NCBI RefSeq assembly: GCF_008642335.1
Contig: NZ_CP029191.1
Span: 5,766,001 to 5,830,000 of the forward strand
From: Streptomyces venezuelae
Lineage (GTDB): Bacteria; Actinomycetota; Actinomycetes; Streptomycetales; Streptomycetaceae
Length of the DNA: 64,000 nucleotides
Direction: 5' to 3'
Part shown: positions 58,644-64,000 of the stretch, piece by piece
Layout: each line of letters begins with the position of its first letter
Position numbering within the stretch: position 1 is the first letter of the stretch
Program-made: the position numbers and the translations under genes
The notes under the pieces: model-generated
What the model saw: the letters and a program-made list of their open reading frames with translations, nothing else
Database searches by the model: none
What the model was told of the DNA's origin: nothing

Positions 58644-59237
58644 ATGGAAGCATTCACCAAGCACACCGGGCGGGCCGTTCCGCTGCGCCGCAGCAACGTC
58701 GACACCGACCAGATCATCCCTGCTCACTGGCTCAAGAAGGTCACCAGGGACGGCTTCGAGGACGGGCTCTTCGAGGCCTGGCGCAAGGACTCCGAGTTCG
58801 TCCTCAACCGCCCCGAGCGACAGGGCTCCACGGTCCTGGTCGCGGGACCCGACTTCGGTACGGGTTCCTCTCGTGAGCACGCCGTGTGGGCGCTGCAGAA
58901 CTTCGGCTTCAAGGCCGTCATCAGCTCCCGCTTCGCCGACATCTTCCGGGGCAACTCGCTGAAGAACGGCCTGCTCACCGTGGTGCTCGACCAGAAGGTC
59001 GTCGACGCGCTCTGGGAGCTGACGGAGCGGGACCCGCAGGCCGAGGTCACCGTCGACCTGGAGGACCGCCAGGTCCGCGCGCAGGGCATCACCGCCGACT
59101 TCGAACTCGACGAGAACGCCCGCTGGCGCCTGCTCAACGGCCTGGACGACATCAGCATCACCCTGCAGAACGAGCCGGACATCGCCGCGTACGAGTCCGG
59201 GCGTCCCTCGTACAAGCCGCGGACCGTGCAGGTCTGA
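58644..59237 (+). CDS. leuD: 3-isopropylmalate dehydratase small subunit
   Basis: 197 residues. Swivel domain: [67 protein letters not shown] in segments. The GTGSSREHA motif binds substrate. It forms the heterodimer with LeuC. Stop and start are two bases apart, so both are cotranslated. A terminator follows 27 bases downstream. Confidence 0.95.
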   Translation: MEAFTKHTGRAVPLRRSNVDTDQIIPAHWLKKVTRDGFEDGLFEAWRKDSEFVLNRPERQGSTVLVAGPDFGTGSSREHAVWALQNFGFKAVISSRFADIFRGNSLKNGLLTVVLDQKVVDALWELTERDPQAEVTVDLEDRQVRAQGITADFELDENARWRLLNGLDDISITLQNEPDIAAYESGRPSYKPRTVQV

Positions 59238-59264
59238 CACCCCGCAACACCCCGCAACACCCCG

Positions 59265-59298
59265 ACGTACCCCCAATCGTGAACGGTTGGGGGTACGT
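59265..59298 (+). terminator. Terminator after leuCD
   Basis: A perfect 12-bp stem (ACGTACCCCCAA with its complement at 59287-59298) and a 10-base loop, followed by CTGTGTG. It is preceded by a short direct repeat CCCCGCAACA (59240-59261). Confidence 0.8.
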
Positions 59299-59484
59299 CT
59301 GTGTGCGGCACTTCTGGGTACCGGCTGACCTGAACGGGTGGTCTCAACTCCCGTGCCCGTGAAGGAAGAAGAGGCTGGAAATCCCCTTGTACTCGGCACG
59401 ACGGGGTACCCTCAGGAAGGCGGCGGACGGCGGCAGTTACCCCCTGCGGAGGCGACAACTCGCCCCAGATGGCACAATCGGTGC

Positions 59485-59721
59485 ATGGGACGTGACAGCC
59501 AACTCGAGCTCTACGGGCTCGTCGCGGACCAACTGAAGGAAGCGCACTCACGAGTGCGCGCACTGCAAGTCCCGGAGGGCGTACGGATGGCGCTGACCCG
59601 GAAGCTGCTGGTCATTACGGCCGCGGCCAAACACGATCTCGCCGATGCGGCAAGGCGTCTGGAGCGATTGATGGCGTCCCTCGACGAAGCAGACGAGGGC
59701 CGATTCCCCCAAGACGGCTGA
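59485..59721 (+). CDS. Small conserved hypothetical protein, 78 residues
   Basis: From ATG 59485: MGRDSQLELYGLVADQL, then a helical stretch KLLVITAAAKHDLADAARRLERLMASLDEADEG. All-helical, no signal or membrane segment, with alternating Leu and Lys/Arg as in a small coiled coil. It lies between leuCD and hupS, where other Streptomyces also encode a short protein. Function unknown. There is no clear ribosome-binding site, so the mRNA may be leaderless. Confidence 0.65.
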   Translation: MGRDSQLELYGLVADQLKEAHSRVRALQVPEGVRMALTRKLLVITAAAKHDLADAARRLERLMASLDEADEGRFPQDG

Positions 59722-59802
59722 GCCGCAGCCTCAACGGGCCTTCGAGGAACTCCGAGATGGGCCACTTCGTTGCGGCACAAGGGTGATTAGCCCGTTTCGT
59801 GT

Positions 59803-59831
59803 TTGATTTGCGGTATATATCTGCCTAACGT
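59803..59831 (+). promoter_or_regulatory. Candidate promoter of hupS
   Basis: TTGATT (59803-59808) and TAACGT (59826-59831), 17 bases apart, in an AT-rich run (TATATAT between them) that is exceptional here. The start of hupS follows about 50 bases later, with GAAGGGGAAG as ribosome-binding site. Confidence 0.5.
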
Positions 59832-59882
59832 GCGAAAAAGCCGGAGTATTTCGCTCCCGGCAATGTCTCCGAAGGGGAAGAC

Positions 59883-60584
59883 GTGAACAAGGCGCAGCTC
59901 GTAGAAGCGATTGCCGACAAGGTAGGCGGCCGTCAGAACGCCGCCGACGCCGTCGACGCGGTCCTGGACGCCGTCGTCCGTGCCGTGGTCAGCGGGGACC
60001 GGGTTTCGGTCACCGGCTTCGGCTCGTTCGAGAAGGTCGACCGCCCGGCCCGTTACGCCCGCAACCCGCAGACCGGGGAGCGCGTGCGGGTCAAGAAGAC
60101 CTCCGTTCCGCGCTTCCGTGCCGGACAGGGCTTCAAGGACCTGGTGAGCGGCTCCAAGAAGCTCCCCAAGAACGATGTCGCGGTGAAGAAGGCCCCCAAG
60201 GGCAGCCTGTCCGGCGGCGCTTCGGCGACGGTCAAGAAGGCCGCGGCCAAGAAGGCCACCGCCAAGAAGGCCACGCCCACGAAGGCCACCGCCAAGAAGA
60301 CCACGGCGAAGAAGACCACCGCCAAGAAGACCACGGCGACGGCGACGAAGGCGGCCGCGAAGAAGGCCACCGCCAAGAAGACCGCCACGAAGGCCACGGC
60401 CAAGAAGGCGACCCCGGCGGCGAAGAAGACCACCACCACCGCCAAGAAGGCCACCCCGGCGGCGAAGAAGGCCACGGCCAAGAAGACCGCTCCGGCGAAG
60501 AAGGCCACCGCCAAGAAGGCGCCCGCCAAGAAGTCCACGGCGCGCAAGACGACCGCCAAGAAGACCACGGCCCGCAAGAAGTAG
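59883..60584 (+). CDS. hupS: HU-type nucleoid protein with lysine-rich C-terminal tail
   Basis: 233 residues, GTG start. Residues 1-92 are the HU fold: NKAQLVEAIADKVGGRQNAADAVDAVLDAV, then VSVTGFGSFEKVDRPARYARNPQTGERV and VPRFRAGQGFKDLV, with the DNA-intercalating arm. The rest (about 100-233) is built from repeated KKATAKK and KKTTAKK units, histone H1-like. HupS is the second HU of Streptomyces, most active in spores, where it condenses DNA. Long runs of near-repeats in the DNA of the tail could expand or contract. Confidence 0.95.
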   Translation: MNKAQLVEAIADKVGGRQNAADAVDAVLDAVVRAVVSGDRVSVTGFGSFEKVDRPARYARNPQTGERVRVKKTSVPRFRAGQGFKDLVSGSKKLPKNDVAVKKAPKGSLSGGASATVKKAAAKKATAKKATPTKATAKKTTAKKTTAKKTTATATKAAAKKATAKKTATKATAKKATPAAKKTTTTAKKATPAAKKATAKKTAPAKKATAKKAPAKKSTARKTTAKKTTARKK

Positions 60585-60606
60585 GGGCACGAGGGCACTC
60601 ACGCGC

Positions 60607-60638
60607 CGGGCCGGACTCCCACGGGGGAGCCCGGCCCG
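60607..60638. terminator. Terminator after hupS
   Basis: A long inverted repeat, CGGGCCGG-type arms with ACTCCC/GGGGAG inner pairing, 22 bases after the hupS stop. It serves hupS and the convergent small gene ending at 60681. Confidence 0.7.
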
Positions 60639-60680
60639 CGTCGTGTGCCCGGAGTTCTCGGAAGGCCTACAGGGGCGGGA

Positions 60681-60884
60681 TCAGAACGTCTGCAGGGTCA
60701 CCAGGGTGATGCGGCGCGCCTCGCCCTCGCCGTCGACCTCGATGCGCACCCGCTGCCCCGGCCGCAGCAGCCGCAGGCCGCCCGCGTCGAAAGCGGGGGC
60801 CTCGAAGGGCACCGGAGTCCCGTCGTCGAGCAGCACACTGCCGCTGCGGGTCTCGGAGTCGTACGTATACGCGGTCGCCTGCAT
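60681..60884 (-). CDS. Small OB-fold-like protein, 67 residues
   Basis: From ATG 60882-60884: TAYTYDSETRSGSVLLDDGTPVPF, then LRLLRPGQRVRIEVDGEGEARRITLVTL. The strand pattern (G-x-G-x-V, D-G-x, V-x-F, L-R-x-G-Q-R-V-x-x-E) resembles cold-shock-domain or other small OB folds but lacks the RNP motifs. It is cotranscribed with the upstream cofC (14-base gap). A nucleic-acid or ligand-binding role is a guess. Confidence 0.65.
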   Translation of the reverse strand: MQATAYTYDSETRSGSVLLDDGTPVPFEAPAFDAGGLRLLRPGQRVRIEVDGEGEARRITLVTLQTF

Positions 60885-60898
60885 GGAAGGCAGCGTAC

Positions 60899-61534
60899 TC
60901 AGTCGGAGATGAGCAGGCCCGCCGCGGTATCGGCGGTTCGGGGCCCCACACCGAGCACGAGAGCGGCGCGCAGGTCCTCTCCGGTGTCCACGTCCCGGCG
61001 TACGGAATCGACGCCGTCGAGCGAGAGTTCCGCGGCCCCCGACGCGGCGTGCCGTGACCGGGATGCCGTACCGAATGCGGGACGCAATTCCGAACCGGCT
61101 CCCGCGCACAGCAACGTCGTACCGATTCCTTCGGCATCAGGAAGGAATGCGCGGGGAAATGGGACGGCGCCGTCGAGGGCTCGCGCCAATTCCGCGGGGC
61201 GCAACGCCGGCAGATCGGCGTTCAGGGCCGCCACGGGCGCTTTCGGCCGTTCGGCGCGCACGAAGGCCGCTCCGTGCGCCAGAGCGGCGTTCAGGCCCTC
61301 TCCCGGCTCGTCCGGCACGATCCGGGCGCCCAGCGCCGCCAGCTCACGACCCGCCAGGGCGTCGTCCGTGACGACCACCACATCCCGTACCGCGCGGCAG
61401 GCCACCGCGGCGGCCACGGTGTCCTGCGCGAACGCCAGGGCCAGACCGGGCCGCAGGCCGTCCCCGGAGGCCGCGGCGAGCCTGCTCTTGGCGCGCGCCA
61501 GCGGTTTCAGGGGAATCACCAGGGTCCACTGCAC
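60899..61534 (-). CDS. cofC: 2-phospho-L-lactate (phosphoenolpyruvate) guanylyltransferase
   Basis: 211 residues from GTG 61532-61534, with GGAG six bases upstream. A nucleotidyltransferase fold: WTLVIPLKPLARAKSRLA with the GTP-binding pattern, DVVVVTDDALAGRELAALG, GEGLNAALAHG, VAALNADLPALRPAELARAL and DAEGIGTTLLCA. CofC makes the activated phospholactyl or enolpyruvyl-guanosine diphosphate used to begin coenzyme F420. It is adjacent and divergent to plsC/gpsA. The annotation also fits the place of this gene in S. coelicolor. Confidence 0.9.
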   Translation of the reverse strand: MQWTLVIPLKPLARAKSRLAAASGDGLRPGLALAFAQDTVAAAVACRAVRDVVVVTDDALAGRELAALGARIVPDEPGEGLNAALAHGAAFVRAERPKAPVAALNADLPALRPAELARALDGAVPFPRAFLPDAEGIGTTLLCAGAGSELRPAFGTASRSRHAASGAAELSLDGVDSVRRDVDTGEDLRAALVLGVGPRTADTAAGLLISD

Positions 61535-61689
61535 GAGAGCTCCGTCCTTCGCCTCGCGCCCATTGTGACCTGCTGGAGGGCCGGTGCACGGGGTGGCCGG
61601 GAAGGGGTGGGCGTACGGTGTTCTCGACAGACAGGCAGCCTGGGGCGACACTTGTGCGGCCGACCAGGTTCATGGAGGAAGGTGTCCGA

Positions 61690-62469
61690 GTGTCCCGCCG
61701 CAGAATCGGCTTCTGGTACCGCCTGGCGGCGGTCATTGCTAAACCGCCGCTCTTGGTTCTGTTCAAGCGGGACTGGCGTGGAATGGAACACATTCCGGCC
61801 GACGGAGGATTCATCACGGCGGTGAATCACAACTCGCATATCGACCCGTTCTCCTACGCGCACTACCAGTACAACACCGGACGAGTGCCGCGTTTCCTGG
61901 CTAAGGACGGCCTTTTCAAGGGCGGCTTCGTCGCCAAGGTCATGAAGGGCACGGGCCAGATCCCGGTCTACCGCGAGACCACGAACGCGCTCGACGCCTT
62001 CCGTGCCGCCGTCGACGCCATCGACCGGGGCGAGTGCGTCGCCTTCTACCCCGAGGGCACCCTCACCAGGGACCCCGACATGTGGCCGATGACGGCCAAG
62101 TCCGGTGCCGCGCGGGTCGCCCTGAAGACCAAGTGCCCGGTGATCCCCGTCGCCCAGTGGGGCGCCAACCTCGCCCTGCCGCCGTACAGCAAGAAGCCCG
62201 CCTTCTTCCCGCGCAAGACCCTTCAGGTGAAGGCGGGACCGCCGGTCGACCTGTCGCGCTTCTACGACAAGGAGCCGACGCCCGACGTGCTGCGCGAGGT
62301 GACCGAGACCATCATGGCCGCGATCACCGAACTCCTGGAGGAGGTCCGGGGCGAGAAGGCCCCCGATACGCCGTACGACCCGCGCAGGGCACGGCTGGAA
62401 CAACGACGCAAGGCGGACCGCGGAACCACGCGTGGCTCCACGGACAGCTCCTCGGAGGACAGCAAGTGA
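61690..62469 (+). CDS. plsC: 1-acyl-sn-glycerol-3-phosphate acyltransferase
   Basis: 259 residues from GTG 61690, where GGAGGAAGG lies about eight bases upstream; an ATG at 61672 would use that site as coding. The catalytic motif is NHNSHIDPF (HX4D at about 45-52), then FYPEGTLTRDPDMWPMTAKSGAARVAL in segments and CPVIPVAQWGA. It acylates lysophosphatidate to phosphatidate in membrane lipid synthesis. The stop overlaps the gpsA start (GTGA), so the enzyme that makes the glycerol-phosphate backbone is coupled to it. The C-terminus is disordered and Ser/Asp-rich. Confidence 0.9.
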   Translation: MSRRRIGFWYRLAAVIAKPPLLVLFKRDWRGMEHIPADGGFITAVNHNSHIDPFSYAHYQYNTGRVPRFLAKDGLFKGGFVAKVMKGTGQIPVYRETTNALDAFRAAVDAIDRGECVAFYPEGTLTRDPDMWPMTAKSGAARVALKTKCPVIPVAQWGANLALPPYSKKPAFFPRKTLQVKAGPPVDLSRFYDKEPTPDVLREVTETIMAAITELLEEVRGEKAPDTPYDPRRARLEQRRKADRGTTRGSTDSSSEDSK

Positions 62470-63494
62470 CGAACCCCGTGAACCCGGCGCGCCCCGTGAA
62501 GGCCGCCGTCTTCGGAACGGGCTCCTGGGGTACGGCCTTCGGCATGGTGCTCGCCGACGCGGGCTGCGACGTCACCCTGTGGGGCCGCCGCGCCGAACTC
62601 GCCGACGCCGTCAACTCCACGCGGACGAACCCGGACTACCTTCCCGGCGTGCGGCTCCCCGAGAACCTCCGGGCGACCTCCGACCCCGCCGAGGCCGCCG
62701 CCGACGCCGACTTCACCGTCCTCGCGGTGCCCTCGCAGACGCTGCGCGGCAACCTCGCGGAGTGGGCGCCGCTGCTGGCCCCCGAGACCGTCCTCGTCTC
62801 CCTCATGAAGGGCGTCGAACTCGGCTCCGCCATGCGGATGAGCGAGGTGATCGAGGACGTCACGAAGGTCGCATCGGACCGCGTCGCCGTCGTCACGGGG
62901 CCCAACCTCGCCCGCGAGATCGCCGCACGGCAGCCCGCCGCCGCCGTCGTCGCCTGCCGGGACGAAGCCGTCGCCCAGCGCCTCCAGACGGCCTGCCACA
63001 CGCCGTACTTCCGCCCGTACACGAACACCGACGTCGTCGGCTGCGAACTCGGCGGCGCCGTGAAGAACGTCATCGGCCTCGCCGTCGGCATCGCCGACGG
63101 CATGGGCCTCGGGGACAACGCCAAGGGATCGCTGATCACGCGCGGCCTCGCCGAGACCACCCGGCTCGGCCTCGCCATGGGCGCCGAGCCGCTGACGTTC
63201 TCCGGACTCGCGGGCCTGGGCGACCTGGTGGCCACCTGCTCCTCGCCGCTGTCGCGCAACCACACCTTCGGCACCAACCTCGGCAAGGGCATGACCCTGG
63301 AGGAGACCATCGCGGTCACCAAGCAGACCGCCGAGGGCGTCAAGTCCTGCGAATCCGTGCTCGATCTGGCCCGCAGGCACGGCGTCGACATGCCGATCAC
63401 GGAGACGGTCGTGGGCATCGTGCACGAGGGCACACCCCCGATGGTCGCCCTCAAGGACCTCATGTCGCGCAGCGCCAAGCCCGAGCGCCGCTGA
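62466..63494 (+). CDS. gpsA: Glycerol-3-phosphate dehydrogenase [NAD(P)+]
   Basis: 342 residues from GTG 62466, with GGAGG seven bases upstream. Rossmann nucleotide site GTGSWGTA (17-24), then TVLAVPSQTLRGNL, SLMKGVELGSAMRMSEVI, VVTGPNLAREIA, and the catalytic lysine in CELGGAVKNVIGLAVGIADGMGLGDNAKGSLITRGLAE in segments. It reduces dihydroxyacetone phosphate to glycerol-3-phosphate for phospholipids. It is coupled to plsC upstream, and a ddl gene follows after 45 bases. Confidence 0.95.
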   Translation: MTNPVNPARPVKAAVFGTGSWGTAFGMVLADAGCDVTLWGRRAELADAVNSTRTNPDYLPGVRLPENLRATSDPAEAAADADFTVLAVPSQTLRGNLAEWAPLLAPETVLVSLMKGVELGSAMRMSEVIEDVTKVASDRVAVVTGPNLAREIAARQPAAAVVACRDEAVAQRLQTACHTPYFRPYTNTDVVGCELGGAVKNVIGLAVGIADGMGLGDNAKGSLITRGLAETTRLGLAMGAEPLTFSGLAGLGDLVATCSSPLSRNHTFGTNLGKGMTLEETIAVTKQTAEGVKSCESVLDLARRHGVDMPITETVVGIVHEGTPPMVALKDLMSRSAKPERR

Positions 63495-63539
63495 GGCACG
63501 CCTGACTACTCAGGGACCAACGGGTACTCTCAACGCGAT

Positions 63540-64000
63540 ATGAGCAGCGAGAACCTCCCCCAGAGCCCTGAGCAGCCGCCCCGCAAGCCGCGTGTGGCCG
63601 TCGTGTTCGGCGGCCGCAGCTCGGAGCACGGCATCTCCGTCGTCACGGCCGGTGCCGTGCTGCGCGCCATCGACCGCACCAAGTACGACGTCCTGCCGAT
63701 CGGCATCACCACGGACGGCCGGTGGGCGCTCACCGCCGACGAGCCCGAGCGGATGGCCATCGCCGACCGCACGATGCCGAACGTCTCCGACCTCGCCGAC
63801 TCCGTGGAGGGCGGCGTCGTCCTGCCCCTGGACCCCGGCAACCGCGAGGTCGTCTACAGCGAGCCCGGCTCCGTGCCCAAGGCCCTCGGCGAGGTCGACG
63901 TCGTCTTCCCGATGCTGCACGGTCCCTATGGAGAGGACGGCACCCTCCAGGGCCTGCTCGAACTCTCCGGAGTGCCCTACGTCGGCTCCGGGGTCCTCGC
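63540..64000 (+). CDS. ddlA: D-alanine-D-alanine ligase (N-terminal part)
   Basis: Starts at ATG 63540 and runs out of the window after 153 codons. The N-terminal ATP-grasp domain shows [22 protein letters not shown], then [31 protein letters not shown] in segments, which are the Ddl signatures (GGRSSEHxxS and HGxxGEDGxxQGLL). The enzyme makes the D-Ala-D-Ala dipeptide for peptidoglycan. The 45-base gap after gpsA may contain its own promoter. Confidence 0.93.
   Translation, partial: MSSENLPQSPEQPPRKPRVAVVFGGRSSEHGISVVTAGAVLRAIDRTKYDVLPIGITTDGRWALTADEPERMAIADRTMPNVSDLADSVEGGVVLPLDPGNREVVYSEPGSVPKALGEVDVVFPMLHGPYGEDGTLQGLLELSGVPYVGSGVL

Overview
This window is high-GC actinobacterial chromosome, almost certainly Streptomyces. 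Evidence: GC-saturated third codon positions, many GTG starts, leaderless promoters, Tat signal peptides, two tandem conservon operons (sensor / roadblock / DUF742 / Ras-like GTPase), the AccB-AccE carboxylase pair and a lysine-tailed HU protein. From memory, the gene order pruA - leuB - ilvE - cimA - accB/accE - conservons - gltX - ndgR - leuCD - hupS - cofC - plsC - gpsA - ddlA matches the core region around SCO5519-SCO5560 of S. coelicolor. This looks like conserved core chromosome with accessory insertions, not a mobile island.

Layout. 1-5.6 kb: a truncated MFS exporter divergent from a TetR regulator, a small secreted SH3-like protein, then a PucR regulator divergent from the proline catabolic pair (proline dehydrogenase, P5C dehydrogenase). 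5.6-16.1 kb: accessory stress and detoxification genes. These are a class A beta-lactamase coupled to a MerR regulator, an old-yellow-enzyme reductase, a nitroreductase, a three-gene lipid operon (CDP-alcohol phosphotransferase, CdsA-like, acyltransferase fused to a membrane domain), an AAC(2')-type aminoglycoside acetyltransferase, a quinone-reductase-like enzyme with a LysR regulator, and a Tat-exported purple-acid-phosphatase-like enzyme. 16.2-25.4 kb: branched-chain amino acid genes leuB, ilvE and cimA, the last behind an isoleucine leader peptide and terminator. Between them lie an NCS1 permease, agmatine deiminase and TetR regulator sharing two operator sites, and a secreted beta-propeller-like protein.

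25.5-36.2 kb is the most unusual part. A membrane Gly-rich protein, an alpha/beta hydrolase and YceI precede a module made of a ribbon-helix-helix protein, a DUF4097 protein and a DrrAB-type ABC exporter whose ATPase has a histidine-rich N-terminus. The module is laced with repeats: a phased GTACT array, nine exact-period 26-bp units starting at the DUF4097 stop codon, a 42-bp minisatellite and a C-rich tract. A family 8 polysaccharide lyase with a LacI-type operator follows.

36.3-50.4 kb: accB/accE, a LysR/tautomerase pair, and two tandem conservons transcribed leftward. Their GTPase genes are nearly identical over 419 bp, which suggests gene conversion. 50.9-54.9 kb: a 66-residue conserved-looking protein with an internal repeat, a fumarylacetoacetase-family hydrolase, gltX, a HAD hydrolase and five tRNA genes for Gln and Glu. 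That links the synthetase to exactly the tRNAs it is expected to charge. 54.9-64 kb: a MerR/DUF4188 pair, ndgR divergent from leuCD, hupS, cofC, plsC, gpsA and the start of a D-Ala-D-Ala ligase gene cut by the window end.
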